A stretch of DNA of 64,000 nt from Acidobacteriota bacterium (GCA_018268755.1 JAFDVW010000002.1:26439-90438); one strand, 5' to 3'; numbered from the stretch's first letter, positions 1 to 9,913 are shown. Numbers and translations: made by a program. Notes: generated by a model not told the origin, from the sequence alone.

Positions 1-2
1 AG

Positions 3-758
3 AACGTCATTCTGGAAATCCGCGCCGGCACCGGCGGCGATGAAGCCACCCTCTTCGCCGAGGAGATGTTCCGCATGTACACGCGCTATGCCGAGTCACA
101 GCGCTGGAAGGTCGAGGTGCTCTCCACCTCGGAATCCGGTGTGGGGGGCCTGAAGGAAGTTATCGCCCTCATCGAGGGCAACCGCGTGTATTCCCAGCTC
201 AAATACGAAAGCGGCGTGCACCGCGTGCAGCGCGTCCCGCAGACCGAGACCCAGGGCCGGGTCCATACTTCCGCCGTCACCGTGGCCGTGCTCCCCGAAG
301 CCGAAGACGTCGACATCAAGATCGACGCCAAGGACCTGCGCATCGATACCTTCTGCTCCTCGGGCCCGGGCGGGCAGTCGGTGAACACAACTTATTCCGC
401 CGTGCGCATCACCCACATTCCCACCAACACCGTAGTGAGCTGCCAGGACGAAAAATCGCAGATCAAGAACCGCGAAAAAGCCATGCGCGTGCTGCGCTCG
501 CGCTTATATGAAGTGGAAATGCAGAAACAGCAGGACGCCCTCGCTAAAGAACGCAAAGCCATGGTGGGTTCCGGCGACCGCAGCGAAAAGATCCGCACCT
601 ACAACTTCCCCCAGAATCGCCTCACCGACCACCGCATCGGGCTCACCATTCATCAACTGGAAACCATCATGGACGGCAAGCTCCAGCCGGTCATCGAGGC
701 CCTGGTGGCGCACTATCAGGCGGAGAAGCTCAAGCAGGAAGCTACCACGGTGGCATAA
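3..758 (+). CDS. prfA: Peptide chain release factor 1 (5' end outside window)
   Basis: Release factor 1 recognises UAA and UAG stop codons in the ribosomal A site and triggers hydrolysis of peptidyl-tRNA. The reading frame is open from the first bases of the window, so roughly the N-terminal 100 residues of this ~360-residue family are missing. Visible marks are the RAGTGGDEA segment at the start, a P-Q-T tripeptide at the position that in RF1 reads the stop codon (RF2 has SPF), and the catalytic GGQ loop in SGPGGQSVN. The GGQ glutamine is the expected substrate of PrmC, encoded further downstream at 6460-7299 rather than immediately after prfA. Confidence 0.95.
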   Translation, partial: NVILEIRAGTGGDEATLFAEEMFRMYTRYAESQRWKVEVLSTSESGVGGLKEVIALIEGNRVYSQLKYESGVHRVQRVPQTETQGRVHTSAVTVAVLPEAEDVDIKIDAKDLRIDTFCSSGPGGQSVNTTYSAVRITHIPTNTVVSCQDEKSQIKNREKAMRVLRSRLYEVEMQKQQDALAKERKAMVGSGDRSEKIRTYNFPQNRLTDHRIGLTIHQLETIMDGKLQPVIEALVAHYQAEKLKQEATTVA

Positions 759-775
759 ATACCACGCCCGCAGGT

Positions 776-840
776 CATGTAGGCCCAGATGCCATGTAGG
801 CCCAGATGTCCTCATCTGGGCGGCCGCGCCAAAGCGCGGC
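776..840. repeat. Direct repeat plus two hairpins between convergent genes
   Basis: The 16-mer CATGTAGGCCCAGATG occurs at 776-791 and again at 793-808. The second copy runs into a perfect hairpin (GCCCAGATG at 800-808, CATCTGGGC at 813-821), followed at once by a second one (GCCGCGC 823-829, GCGCGGC 834-840). It sits between the ends of prfA and the convergent gene at 893-1555. A role as a bidirectional terminator or REP-like element is inferred; there is no T-run. Confidence 0.7.
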
Positions 841-892
841 TTCGGAATGTTTCCCCAGGCATACGAGGAAACCTGCCCCTACACAGGTCCGG

Positions 893-1555
893 CTATCCCC
901 GCTCGAAGGCGTGCTTCTTTTCCAGTTCCGCCAGGGCTTCCTGCACGTCGGCTTCGAACTTTGCCGATTGCTCCAGCAAAGCGGGAGTCGCGCCGGCGCG
1001 GCCCCCCTCCAGCTTGATCAGCCCCTGCGACTCCAGCTTCTTCGCGATGCCGGCCATGTGCTCTGCCGTCGTCCCCGCATACAGCGCTTCCGTGGCATCG
1101 TCGATCGCCACTGGGCCCCTGCCCAGCTTGCCGTTCCAGTAGACGCTGCGCAGCACCAAAAGCGACAACTCTTCTTCGCCGGCCTTCCCAAAGGCCCACT
1201 GGTTGCGCTTGAAATCATAATGGCGGCTGGAAAACTGCACCGGCACCAGCTTGCCCGATTTCAGGAACTCCAGCTGTCGCCGGTCCACTTCCTTGCGCAG
1301 GGCGTTGATCACCACCCCTTCAATGTCCTTCGCCTCAAGGGAGGGCACGACATCTCGCAGGGTCGCCGACAAATTGATGGCGACCGGTGAATGCAGCACA
1401 TCGTTTCCCGCCAGGCGCAGGTCGGCGTGCAGGAACCAGAAATCGGCCCCCGAGGTTGATTTCTGGAAGGGCCATTTCAGGTGAAATACCAGCGGCAGTC
1501 CGGTCAGCGTGACATAAATGCGCGTGCTCGCGGCACCATTGTTCGGCGAAGTCAT
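893..1555 (-). CDS. Conserved hypothetical protein, about 220 aa
   Basis: I do not recognise a named family. The 220-residue product has no signal peptide or membrane segment and looks cytoplasmic. The first two thirds are a mixed alpha/beta stretch that includes LVPVQFSSRHYDFKRNQWAFG. The C-terminal third is helical and charged (ALAELEKKHAFERG), possibly a short coiled coil, and contains a helix-turn-helix-like stretch around residues 165-185 (AEHMAGIAKKLESQGLIKLEGG). The ATG at 1555 has an AGGAA-type ribosome site upstream. It follows lpxC on the same strand with a 122-base gap, so co-transcription is possible. Codon use matches its neighbours, which supports a real gene. Confidence 0.7.
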   Translation of the reverse strand: MTSPNNGAASTRIYVTLTGLPLVFHLKWPFQKSTSGADFWFLHADLRLAGNDVLHSPVAINLSATLRDVVPSLEAKDIEGVVINALRKEVDRRQLEFLKSGKLVPVQFSSRHYDFKRNQWAFGKAGEEELSLLVLRSVYWNGKLGRGPVAIDDATEALYAGTTAEHMAGIAKKLESQGLIKLEGGRAGATPALLEQSAKFEADVQEALAELEKKHAFERG

Positions 1556-1677
1556 GGCAGATTGTTCCTATCGGGGAATGTTAAGAGAGATATTTTACTG
1601 TGAGTCGGGCAGTGAGACCAACCCGGGGCGCTGGGGAAGGACACGATTTTAATCGTGCCAAACTACATCCGATCACC

Positions 1678-2583
1678 TCAGGCGTGCGACTGTACCGCGG
1701 CCGCCAGGGCCGGCGGCGCGTTGTATTCCTCTTCTTCCACCGTCGTCTCTTCCCAAAGCGTGCGGTCGCGCAGCAGGCGGGACACCAGGGCCGTATGCAT
1801 GGCGTGGCCGGCGCGGTCGGCCACTACTCTGCCCAGAATCTGCTTGCCCAGCAGGGCCAGGTCGCCAATCAGATCCAGCACCTTGTGCCGCACGAATTCG
1901 TCGCTGTAACGCAAGGGCGGATTGGTCAATCCCTCGCGCGACAACACCAGGCAGTTCTCCGGCGAAGCGCCGCGAATCAAACCTTGCTTGCGCATGGCGT
2001 CGGCCTCATGCAGGAAGCCAAAGGTCCGCGCCGAGGCTATGTCGCGCAGATAATTTCCGTTGTTCAGCTCCACCTGGAAGGTTTCTTTGCCGATGAGCGG
2101 GTGGGGGAAATTGATGGTGTATGCCACGGCGTAGGTATCGGAAGGATAGACGCCGATAAACTTATCGCCCTCGCGCAGTTCCAGTTCGCGACGAATACGC
2201 CAATAGGTCCGCGCCCGCCGCTGCTTGCGAATCCCGGCCCGCAGGATCGCATCCACAAAGGGCTTGGCGCTGCCATCCAGAATCGGCAGCTCCAGATTGT
2301 CCAGCTCTACGATCGCGTTGTCGATGCCCAGCCCGATAAATGCGGAAAGAATATGTTCGGTGGTGGATATCAGGACGCCTTTCTTCATCAGGCTGGTGGC
2401 GTAGCTGACGCGGGCCACGTTGCGGCCCACCGCTTCTACTTCGAATCCGTCCAGGTCCACGCGACGAAAGACAATGCCTGCGCCGGCCGGCGCGGGAAGA
2501 ATTTTCAGATGGACGGGAGCGCCACTATGCAACCCCACCCCGCGCGCTTCCACGGCCGTCCGGATTGTCTGTTCCGTTCTCAA
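1678..2583 (-). CDS. lpxC: UDP-3-O-acyl-N-acetylglucosamine deacetylase
   Basis: LpxC is the zinc-dependent deacetylase that commits UDP-acyl-GlcNAc to lipid A synthesis, so the organism makes or made lipid A and is diderm. The 301-residue protein has the usual two-domain length with no FabZ fusion. Visible family motifs are TTEHILSAFIGLGIDNA (first zinc histidine), EFVRHKVLDLIGDLALLG (second histidine and the aspartate ligand) and GHAMHTALV near the C terminus (catalytic histidine region). The start at 2583 matches the family's short N terminus (MRTEQTIRTAVEARGVGLHSG). It is divergent from the cupin gene at 2861, with a 277-base spacer that probably carries both promoters. Confidence 0.96.
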   Translation of the reverse strand: MRTEQTIRTAVEARGVGLHSGAPVHLKILPAPAGAGIVFRRVDLDGFEVEAVGRNVARVSYATSLMKKGVLISTTEHILSAFIGLGIDNAIVELDNLELPILDGSAKPFVDAILRAGIRKQRRARTYWRIRRELELREGDKFIGVYPSDTYAVAYTINFPHPLIGKETFQVELNNGNYLRDIASARTFGFLHEADAMRKQGLIRGASPENCLVLSREGLTNPPLRYSDEFVRHKVLDLIGDLALLGKQILGRVVADRAGHAMHTALVSRLLRDRTLWEETTVEEEEYNAPPALAAAVQSHA

Positions 2584-2860
2584 TCGGTTTTGCTGGCCAC
2601 CAGTAAGTGGCTCAACTGGAAGAGATTACGCCTTTGCCAGTATTCCTGTCTGTGGTAAAAAAGCCACACTCAGGAAGTTTTGCCCCTTCTTCCCACCGCC
2701 TTCCTCATCCAAATATTAGAATTTTCAAAGAGATACCTGCCCCCTCAGGGCTGTGGTTACACCCTGGGCCCTGGCCCTCGGTTTGGGCATTTTTCCAGCC
2801 CGGACCGCCCCAGCCACAAAATTCTTTGCGGCACCGAATGCCCAATTTCGTCTAAACCCT

Positions 2861-3226
2861 ATGCTCCGCGACAAGGTCAATCTGGCAGAGAAGTTCTCCG
2901 CCTTCCAGGACTACCGCCATCCCCGCATTGTGGGAGAGGTCAATGACTGCCATATCAAGGTCGTCAAACTCCAGGGGGAGTTTGTATGGCACCAGCATGA
3001 ACACGAAGACGAACTCTTTCTGGTGGTGCAAGGCGAGTTAGTCATGCGCTTGCGCGATCGCGAGGTCACCATCCGGCCGGGGGAATTCTTCGTTGTGCCC
3101 CGCGGCGTGGAGCACTGCCCCGTCGCCGGCCAGGAAACCCATATCGTGTTGATTGAACCGAAGAGTACGCGCAACACCGGCGCCCTGGTCCACGACTACA
3201 CCGTGGAAGCGCCGGAGTGGATCTGA
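2861..3226 (+). CDS. Cupin-domain protein
   Basis: This is a small single-domain cupin of 121 residues, probably cytoplasmic. The metal-binding cupin motif 1 is visible as WHQHEHEDELFLVVQGEL, with the two closely spaced histidines and the glutamate. Motif 2 appears around PGEFFVVPRGVEHCPVA. Cupins of this size occur as isomerases, dioxygenases or small-molecule sensors, and the substrate cannot be read from the sequence. I chose the ATG at 2861 because the family begins just before the first beta strand and the sequence upstream lacks protein-like character. It converges with the 3230-3757 gene, leaving only three bases between the two stops. Confidence 0.85.
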   Translation: MLRDKVNLAEKFSAFQDYRHPRIVGEVNDCHIKVVKLQGEFVWHQHEHEDELFLVVQGELVMRLRDREVTIRPGEFFVVPRGVEHCPVAGQETHIVLIEPKSTRNTGALVHDYTVEAPEWI

Positions 3227-3229
3227 AAA

Positions 3230-3757
3230 TCATGATTTCCGCCGCTTGTAGTGGACCGGCCATATTACCTTCCAGGTTTTCCCCTGGTCTTTGGAAGACT
3301 CCCAGCTCCAGTCCAATTCATCCGCCCCGATGTTCTTCCACACCATGCGCTGCAGGAACCGCGCCCCTGCTGCGTCGCTGGCCTCGCGCTGCAAAATCAT
3401 CTGGCCGTCCTGGAACTCACCGCTGAAGTCCAGATATGCGCCCTGGTTGTCCACCCAGGTCTGCTTCCATTTTTTCGCGATGGGATCAAAGCGCGAAACG
3501 CTCATTCCGACCAGCGGATTGTCCGGCCCGCCGCTGAAATTTTCTTCAATCACACAGCCCTCAAAGGCCTGCCGGACCCGGTTGGTCCCGCCACCACTCT
3601 CGCCCGGAGTCGTCAGCTCCCACTCCCCGACCCAAAAATCAAATTGCTTCTGCTCGGGCTCTGCACAGGGTTTCGTGCTCTGCTGCGGGAATGCGCTCCA
3701 TGAAAAGAAGAGCGCCACACAAAATGCTGTAGCCAGAATATTTTGTTGGATCGCCAT
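3230..3757 (-). CDS. Secreted hypothetical protein, DUF1579-like
   Basis: The 175-residue product starts with a hydrophobic signal peptide (residues about 5-25, ending near SAFPQQ), so it is probably periplasmic. The mature part begins CAEPEQKQFDFWVGEWELTTPGE. A FDFWxGxW segment like this is the hallmark of the DUF1579-type lipocalin-like barrel found in many acidobacterial secreted proteins. A strong AGGAGGG site lies just upstream of the ATG at 3757. Function is unknown; small-ligand binding is a guess from the fold resemblance. Confidence 0.75.
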   Translation of the reverse strand: MAIQQNILATAFCVALFFSWSAFPQQSTKPCAEPEQKQFDFWVGEWELTTPGESGGGTNRVRQAFEGCVIEENFSGGPDNPLVGMSVSRFDPIAKKWKQTWVDNQGAYLDFSGEFQDGQMILQREASDAAGARFLQRMVWKNIGADELDWSWESSKDQGKTWKVIWPVHYKRRKS

Positions 3758-3965
3758 CTTCCCTCCTGTCCACCCGAATGAGACGAAGGATTTCCGCGAA
3801 AGATAGCGGCCTGGCCGGAAACAGAAAGACTGGACACTTCTCGAATGTCAGGAGGAGTGAAAATGCTGGGGAAAAATTCCGCGGGAAGAGTATTCCGCAA
3901 AAATCCGTGGGAATGTTGGGGCTGGACTTGGGCCCAGCCCCGGAAACGCAAATACGAAAGAATGT

Positions 3966-4427
3966 CTATTCTGCCGGTTGCGAGACATGCTCGTGTACCA
4001 GCAACCATTTCCCTTCTTGCTTCTCCATGACAAACGTCCAGCGGAAGGTGGCCAGCTCTCGCTTGCCGCTTTTCAGGGTGGCGTCCATCTTCACCGTTGC
4101 CGTTCCCCAGACCATGTCCCCTTTGGGATGCAGTTGCGCATCGTCGTTTACCGTGAACGTAGCGCTCTTGAAATTCGCCAGCTCTTTGCTTACGCCTGCC
4201 CTGAACTCGTCCCAGCTGGCGTATTGCAGCGGGGCCACGTCAAAGAAGACATGCGGTCCCTGGGCGTAAAACTGCCCTTGTTTTTCGATATCCAGCGAAC
4301 CCCAGCCGTCCCAAATCTTCTGGAGATAAGCTTTGTCCGGACCCGGGCCGGACTTCTTCGGGGCGGCCGCCAGTCCCACACTCAAGATCAGCACACACAC
4401 CAGCAGCGTAGAGAAGCGTTTCAGCAT
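3966..4427 (-). CDS. Secreted SnoaL/NTF2-like protein
   Basis: This is a 153-residue protein with an N-terminal signal peptide (residues 1-22, ending VGLAAA). The mature part has the pattern of the DUF4440/SnoaL cone-shaped NTF2-like fold: a helix, then WDEFRAGVSKELANFKSATFTVND, then alternating strands ending FRWTFVMEKQEGKWLLVHEHVS, which is the characteristic C-terminal strand pair. The family binds small molecules or acts as non-catalytic partners; a specific role cannot be assigned. GGAGG lies at normal spacing before the ATG at 4427. It is divergent from gdhA. Confidence 0.75.
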   Translation of the reverse strand: MLKRFSTLLVCVLILSVGLAAAPKKSGPGPDKAYLQKIWDGWGSLDIEKQGQFYAQGPHVFFDVAPLQYASWDEFRAGVSKELANFKSATFTVNDDAQLHPKGDMVWGTATVKMDATLKSGKRELATFRWTFVMEKQEGKWLLVHEHVSQPAE

Positions 4428-4630
4428 GCATCTTCCTCCATTTCGGCGACAGATTGTCGCACAGCATCCGCCAAATCGCTAGCCAAGCAGCGCACTTTCG
4501 CGGCTCGCCACCGCCGCCAAGCACCCCCTGGGCTCACGCCCCTCGTCCGCGCCTTTTATAACTGTCTTATTTTCAGTTATTTCCGCCGACGATTTCCCGG
4601 TAACCAGCTTGCCGACTCTCTTTCGGCAAC

Positions 4631-4660
4631 TTGCCACTGTTTACAGAACCTGCTTATACT
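4631..4660 (+). promoter_or_regulatory. Candidate sigma-70 promoter for gdhA
   Basis: TTGCCA (4631-4636) and TATACT (4655-4660) are separated by 18 bases and lie about 85 bases upstream of the gdhA start. The -10 box has a TGC just before it. This is read by eye only. Confidence 0.5.
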
Positions 4661-4744
4661 CAGGTGTTTGCCCGCCCACCCCGGTGAGTCTCCCCGGTGC
4701 CGGCCAGCATTAACCTCGGACCGCATCCATATTCGGAGATCGTT

Positions 4745-6013
4745 ATGACCAAGACTGTTTCCCTCGAACAGGAGAGCAACCCCTGGGAGGCGCAGGCAGC
4801 CCGCTTCGAGCTGGCTGCGCATAAACTCAACCTGGACGAGGGGCTCTGGAAGATCCTGCAATATCCCAACCGCGAGATCATCCTCCACATTCCCGTGGCC
4901 ATGGACAATGGCAGCATGGAGGTCTTCACCGGATTTCGCGTGCAGCATTCGATTGCCAGGGGTCCGGCCAAGGGCGGCATTCGCTATTCCCCGGACGTAA
5001 CGCTCGATGAAGTTCGCGCCCTGGCGGCCTGGATGACCTGGAAGTGCGCCGTGGTCAATATTCCCTTCGGCGGCGCCAAAGGCGGGGTCATTTGCGACCC
5101 GCACAAGATGTCCATGGGCGAGCTGGAGCGCATGACCCGCCGCTATACGGCGGAGCTGGTGGATTTCATCGGGCCGGAAAAGGATGTCCCCGCTCCCGAC
5201 GTCAATACCAACGAACAGATCATGGCCTGGATGATGGACACCTATTCCATGCACATGCGCCAGACGGTCACCGCCGTGGTCACCGGCAAGCCCATCAATA
5301 TCGGCGGCTCACGCGGACGCCGCGAAGCCACCGGCCGCGGCATCATGATTGTCTGCGATGAAGCCGTGAAGAAGCTCGGCCTGACCCCGGAAAATACCCG
5401 CGTCATTGTGCAGGGCTTTGGCAACGTCGGCTCCAACGCCGCCCGTCTCATGGCGGCCGCGGGCTACAAGATCATCGGCCTGGCCGAAGTCGGCGGCGGC
5501 CTCTACAACCAGAACGGCCTCGATCTGGACGCCCTGTGGGAGTTCCGCCAGCGCAATGGCACGGTGCAGGGCTTCCCCGGCGCCGACAAGGCGGATGCGG
5601 GAGAATTGCTGACCACGGAATGCGAAATCCTGATTCCCGCCGCCACCGAGAACCAGATCACCAGCCAAAACGCCGACAAGGTGAAATGCAAGATTCTCGC
5701 CGAGGGCGCCAATGGCCCCACTTCCGCGGCCGCCGATGAAATCCTCGCCGATAAGAAAGTTTTCGTGATTCCCGACATTCTCTGCAATGCCGGCGGCGTC
5801 ACCACCTCTTACTTTGAGTGGGTGCAGGACCGGCAGGGATATTTCTGGAAAGAATCCGTGGTCAACGAGCAGCTCGAACACATCATGAAAACGGCCTTCG
5901 AAGACGTAGTCCGCTATGCCGAGACCCACGGAGTGCACAACCGGATTGCGGCTTATATGCTGGCCATAGACCGCGTCGCCTACACCATCCGGCAACGCGG
6001 GATTTACGCATAA
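4745..6013 (+). CDS. gdhA: Glutamate dehydrogenase
   Basis: This enzyme interconverts glutamate and 2-oxoglutarate plus ammonia with NAD(P). The 422-residue length fits hexameric bacterial GDH. Visible motifs are the N-terminal substrate region with KGGIRYSP and the catalytic lysine in GGAKGGV, then DVPAPDVNT, then the Rossmann loop [10 protein letters not shown]. The C terminus includes [17 protein letters not shown] chose the ATG at 4745 because GGAG lies 9 bases before it and the N terminus then matches the family; an in-frame start 48 bases upstream lacks a ribosome site. The ComEA-like gene follows after 11 bases and may be co-transcribed. Cofactor preference is not determined here. Confidence 0.95.
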   Translation: MTKTVSLEQESNPWEAQAARFELAAHKLNLDEGLWKILQYPNREIILHIPVAMDNGSMEVFTGFRVQHSIARGPAKGGIRYSPDVTLDEVRALAAWMTWKCAVVNIPFGGAKGGVICDPHKMSMGELERMTRRYTAELVDFIGPEKDVPAPDVNTNEQIMAWMMDTYSMHMRQTVTAVVTGKPINIGGSRGRREATGRGIMIVCDEAVKKLGLTPENTRVIVQGFGNVGSNAARLMAAAGYKIIGLAEVGGGLYNQNGLDLDALWEFRQRNGTVQGFPGADKADAGELLTTECEILIPAATENQITSQNADKVKCKILAEGANGPTSAAADEILADKKVFVIPDILCNAGGVTTSYFEWVQDRQGYFWKESVVNEQLEHIMKTAFEDVVRYAETHGVHNRIAAYMLAIDRVAYTIRQRGIYA

Positions 6014-6024
6014 GGAGAATGAAC

Positions 6025-6339
6025 ATGCGCAAACATTGGGCCGCGAGTCTTTTTCTTTGCCTGGTGTTGGCTTTTGCCGGCACCGCTTTCGCGCAAGGCA
6101 CTGCCGCGCCGAAAACGACTGCCGCTAAAGCCACCGCCGCCGTCAAGGCTGATCTGCTGGACATCAACTCCGCCACCAAAGACCAGCTGGACGCGCTGCC
6201 CGGGATCGGCGAAGCTTACTCGCAGAAAATCATCGATGGCCGCCCCTATCGCGCCAAAACCGATCTGGTCCGCAAGAAGGTCCTTCCCCAGGCGACTTAC
6301 AACAAGATCAAGGACCTGATCATCGCCAAGCAAAAATAG
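6025..6339 (+). CDS. Secreted helix-hairpin-helix (ComEA-like) protein
   Basis: The 104-residue product has a signal peptide (residues 1-24, ending AGTAFAQ), an Ala/Thr/Lys-rich linker and a single helix-hairpin-helix DNA-binding unit near the C terminus ([19 protein letters not shown]). That is the ComEA/soluble-ligand-binding HhH arrangement. ComEA proteins bind DNA in the periplasm during natural transformation, but short versions of unknown function are widespread. AAGGAG at 6012-6017 favours the ATG at 6025 over another at 6019. It is probably in one transcript with gdhA. Confidence 0.8.
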   Translation: MRKHWAASLFLCLVLAFAGTAFAQGTAAPKTTAAKATAAVKADLLDINSATKDQLDALPGIGEAYSQKIIDGRPYRAKTDLVRKKVLPQATYNKIKDLIIAKQK

Positions 6340-6459
6340 ATCGCTTGCTGCTTTCCATCTCGCGCCGGGACTCCTTGCTTCCGGCGCGATTTCTTTCTCT
6401 TGTCTGGCTCCGCGGCTGGCTGCGCTGCCCAGAGATCGCAAACCTCTTTTAGGACACCC

Positions 6460-7299
6460 TTGGACCTTCGCAAAACATTGGAGCAGGCTGTCGCGCAGCT
6501 GACTTCCGCCGCCATCGGCTCGCCGCGCATGAACGCCGAAGTGCTTTTGATGTTCGCTCTGGGCGTGGACCGCGCGTATCTCTACGCCCACGCCCAACGC
6601 CAGCTCACTCCCGAGGAAGCCCTCCGCTACGAAGAGCTGATTGCCGAACGCGCGCGCGGCGTGCCCGCGCAATACATTACCGGCCATCAGGAATTCTGGG
6701 GCATGGATTTCGTGGTCACCCCCGATGTGCTGATTCCCCGCCCGGAAACTGAACACCTCCTGGAGAACGCTCTGCCTCTCGCCCGCGCCCTCGCCCATCC
6801 CCGCATCGTGGATGTAGGCACCGGTTCCGGCTGTATCGCCGTCGTCATCGCGAAAGTGCTGCCCCAAGCCGAGGTGCATGCCACCGATATCTCTCCCGCC
6901 GCCCTGGAGATTGCCCGCGCCAACAGCGCCCGCCATCAATTGGACCGCCGCATCCAGTTTCACCAAACTGACCTGCTGCATGGCCTGCCCGATCAGAGCT
7001 TTGACTTCGTGCTCTCCAATCCTCCTTACGTGGGCGAGTCCGAAGAGGACCAGGTACAACTGGAAGTCCGCAAGTTCGAGCCCCGCCACGCGGTCTTCGC
7101 CGGGCCCACCGGCCTGGAAATCATAGAGCGCCTCATTCCCCAGGCGGAACGCGCCTTACGGCCGCGCGGCTGGCTGATGATGGAGATCAGCGGCTCCATC
7201 GCTTCCCGGGTCCAAAAACTGCTCAGTTCTTGGACAGAAGTGCGCCTGGCCGAGGACTTACAAGGCATTCCCCGCATTGCGATTGCCCGCAAAGCTTAA
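6460..7299 (+). CDS. prmC: Release factor glutamine methyltransferase
   Basis: PrmC methylates the glutamine of the GGQ loop in RF1 and RF2. The protein has the N-terminal helical domain, a Rossmann SAM-binding fold with DVGTGSGCIAV, and the catalytic NPPY motif in LSNPPYVGESE. I prefer the TTG at 6460 (279 residues): AGGA lies 5 bases upstream and the product then starts LDLRKTLEQAV like the family. An upstream start at 6400 would add 20 unrelated residues. prmC often directly follows prfA; here the two are about 5.7 kb apart with six other genes between them. Confidence 0.93.
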   Translation: MDLRKTLEQAVAQLTSAAIGSPRMNAEVLLMFALGVDRAYLYAHAQRQLTPEEALRYEELIAERARGVPAQYITGHQEFWGMDFVVTPDVLIPRPETEHLLENALPLARALAHPRIVDVGTGSGCIAVVIAKVLPQAEVHATDISPAALEIARANSARHQLDRRIQFHQTDLLHGLPDQSFDFVLSNPPYVGESEEDQVQLEVRKFEPRHAVFAGPTGLEIIERLIPQAERALRPRGWLMMEISGSIASRVQKLLSSWTEVRLAEDLQGIPRIAIARKA

Positions 7300-7533
7300 G
7301 CACAGTCCGCCATCCAAAAGTGCAAATTCTTTCACTCCCCTCGCCCGCAAGCCCTTTTCACAACTTCCTTCACAAATTGTCTCGAATGTTTTGTCGGATT
7401 TTGGTTATGATCTTTCACCCGCGAAACCCTGGCGGGAGGCCCCGTTTCATCTGCTGACTTCTTTCACCATCTTGAGGCAATGAACCCGCGCTGTTTTCCC
7501 GGAACGGCGCACTGCACACTCTGTGGAGGTTTC

Positions 7534-9897
7534 ATGTCTGACCGTTTCTCGAAATTTGCAGTTTTGCGTTTTCTGTCCGCTTCCCTCCTTCTGCTCTCGG
7601 CACTGCTCGCGCACGCCGCCGGAAGCCGGCGGGTCATTATCTACTCCTCCGGCTCCCGCCAGGAATTGAAACAGCGGGTCCAGGCCTTGGGCGGCAAGGT
7701 CCAACGTGAATTTGACAACGTCACCGCCGTCTCCGCCACGGTCCCGGAAGGCGCGCTTTCCGCGCTGCATGCCGTGGCCGGCTATAAAGTCAGAAAGAGC
7801 GCCGCGGTGCTTGCCCCAGTCACGCGTGGGCCGCGGGGCTTGGCGGGCCAGGTGCGGGTGGCGTCCGCCGGTCATTTGAAGTTTGATCAGGCCACCATCA
7901 TCAAGAACGCGCAAACCAAACCTTCCGACTATCTGTTCAACAATGCGCTGATCAATGCCGCCGGGCTGCAGGCTGCGGGTTATCTGGGACAGGACGCCAT
8001 CGTCGCCATCATTGACAGCGGCACCGCCAACAATCCGGATGTCGTGTTCTCCCTCGACGGCGCGGTCATTGGTGGGGAAAGCTTTGTTCCCAGCTCCGAG
8101 GACCCGGTGACTTCCGCCACCAGCACTAAAAACGGTGACCACGGCACCTGGGTGGGCACTATGATCGCGGGCAACACCGCGTTCCTGCTTCCCAACACTT
8201 CCTGCCTGGCTCGTTCCGTTCAGTTCAATGCCCCGGACTCGATTTTTGACGGCACGCCCTATGGCTATGCCGGCTACCAGGTGCTTCCCTTGGTCGGAGT
8301 AGCTCCGGCCGCCAAGCTTTACGCGCTCAAGGTATTCCCCTCGACCGGAGACAGCGCGGCGGATGATCGCATTATTGCCGCCATGGATCGCGCCATTACC
8401 CTCAAGAAGAACTTCCTTGCCGGCAAGCCCTCCGTTCCTGTCTCCGGTTCCGGCACCGAAGATGATCCTTATGTCTATGACTCGCTGAATATCCAGGTCG
8501 TCAACATGAGCCTGGGTGGCCCGACGCAGGCCGCCGGACGCGACGTGGAAGACTTGCTGGCCCAGCAAATGCTGAAGGTCGGGATTACGCTGGCCACCTC
8601 GGCGGGCAACGCCGGACCGGCTTTGCTGACCACGGGCAGCCCTTCCACCGGTTTGGGCTCCATCTCCTCGGCCGCCGCCGATGTACCCGCGCATGAACGC
8701 ATTTATTGGGACGTGGCCGGCGCCTCCTCTTGTGCTGTTGGCTTAGGCGCCCTGGCTCGTCCCACCGACACCATTCAGACCGCATACTTCAGTTCGCGTG
8801 GTCCCACGGCGGACGGCCGCGTCGGCGTCGATGTCACCTCCGCCGGATACTTCAACTTCGTTCAAAGTGCGGACGGCAGCCTGTCTCTGGTCGCCGGCAC
8901 TTCCTTCACCGCACCCACGGTCGCCGGCGCCGCCGCCTTATTGCGTTCCGCCCTGCCCAAAGCCTCGGCCATCGAAACCCGCAATGCTCTGGTTTTGGGC
9001 GCCAATCCCCGTGTCCTGGACGACAAATCCGGCGCCGTGGAACAGGGTGCCGGCTATCTCGACGTGGCCCGCTCTCTCGACTTGTTGCAACGCCGCAAAG
9101 TCTCCAATCGCTTGCCCGCGTTCCCCTTTTATTTTGGGGAAGTCGGCTTGAACGCCCTGAAGTTCGGCATTGTCCCCAGTTTCCTGTTTCCGGGAGTCCC
9201 TCTGAAGTTCAACGTGAAAAATGTTTTGCCGGGTGAGACCCGCGAGTTCCTGGTGCGAGTGGGCGCCGGCCGTTCGCAGGTGCAGGTGAGCGTAAACAGT
9301 GTTACCCCCAAACTGTCTGCGGACCAGCAAAACCAGCTCTTCGGTGATGACATCTTCTTCGCCGTGCACCAGGCCAAGACCTCTTCCTTCGGAGAAGGCG
9401 ATTATCCCATCCAGGATTTCGTGGGCTCTCCGGCGACCTATACCATCGATGATCCCGAGCCCGGCTATATGCGCGTGGTCATCATGGGAGACTGGACCAA
9501 CGCCGGTCCGGTCGCGGCCAGCGTTACGCTCACTGCCAGCAATGTAGGGACACCGGTGTTCTCGCGTTCCAGGAAAATTGCCGAGGGCGATCAACACAGT
9601 TACACGCTGAACGTCCCTTCCGGATGGACGTCCTTGCACGCTGAACTCACCTGGGACAATGACTGGAGCCATTACCCCACCAACGATCTCGACCTGATCC
9701 TGATCGACCCCAATGGCAATGTGAATATCGACGGCGCCACCTTGAACGGACGCGAGATCGCCGACATCCCCAGTCCCACGCCCGGACAATGGACGGTTGT
9801 GGTGGATGGTTTCGATATCTTCGGGAAGTTACTGGACGATGGCAGCGAACGCGGTCCGCAAACCGACGTCTATCGCCTCACTGTCTACCCCCAGTAA
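7534..9897 (+). CDS. Secreted subtilisin-family (S8) serine protease
   Basis: This is a 787-residue exported protease. A signal peptide (about residues 1-29, LLLSALLAHAAGS) is followed by an inhibitor-I9-like propeptide region and the S8 catalytic domain. The catalytic triad is visible: Asp161 in IIDSGTANNPD, His203 in NGDHGTWVG and Ser457 in AGTSFTAPTVAG. The long C-terminal part (about 540-787) includes a region resembling a PPC/P-type beta domain (SHYPTNDLDLILIDPNG). A GGAGG site lies just before the ATG at 7534. The large insert between His and Ser contains a second Asn-Met-Ser-rich strand region (QVVNMSLGG), which is normal for this family. Confidence 0.93.
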   Translation: MSDRFSKFAVLRFLSASLLLLSALLAHAAGSRRVIIYSSGSRQELKQRVQALGGKVQREFDNVTAVSATVPEGALSALHAVAGYKVRKSAAVLAPVTRGPRGLAGQVRVASAGHLKFDQATIIKNAQTKPSDYLFNNALINAAGLQAAGYLGQDAIVAIIDSGTANNPDVVFSLDGAVIGGESFVPSSEDPVTSATSTKNGDHGTWVGTMIAGNTAFLLPNTSCLARSVQFNAPDSIFDGTPYGYAGYQVLPLVGVAPAAKLYALKVFPSTGDSAADDRIIAAMDRAITLKKNFLAGKPSVPVSGSGTEDDPYVYDSLNIQVVNMSLGGPTQAAGRDVEDLLAQQMLKVGITLATSAGNAGPALLTTGSPSTGLGSISSAAADVPAHERIYWDVAGASSCAVGLGALARPTDTIQTAYFSSRGPTADGRVGVDVTSAGYFNFVQSADGSLSLVAGTSFTAPTVAGAAALLRSALPKASAIETRNALVLGANPRVLDDKSGAVEQGAGYLDVARSLDLLQRRKVSNRLPAFPFYFGEVGLNALKFGIVPSFLFPGVPLKFNVKNVLPGETREFLVRVGAGRSQVQVSVNSVTPKLSADQQNQLFGDDIFFAVHQAKTSSFGEGDYPIQDFVGSPATYTIDDPEPGYMRVVIMGDWTNAGPVAASVTLTASNVGTPVFSRSRKIAEGDQHSYTLNVPSGWTSLHAELTWDNDWSHYPTNDLDLILIDPNGNVNIDGATLNGREIADIPSPTPGQWTVVVDGFDIFGKLLDDGSERGPQTDVYRLTVYPQ

Positions 9898-9913
9898 ATC
9901 TGTACCTTGCAGC

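Noticed and set aside
1642..1657. CACGATTTTAATCGTG palindrome after lpxC as a terminator
   Set aside because: The loop is too tight for a stable hairpin and the stem is A/T-rich; I do not call it a terminator.
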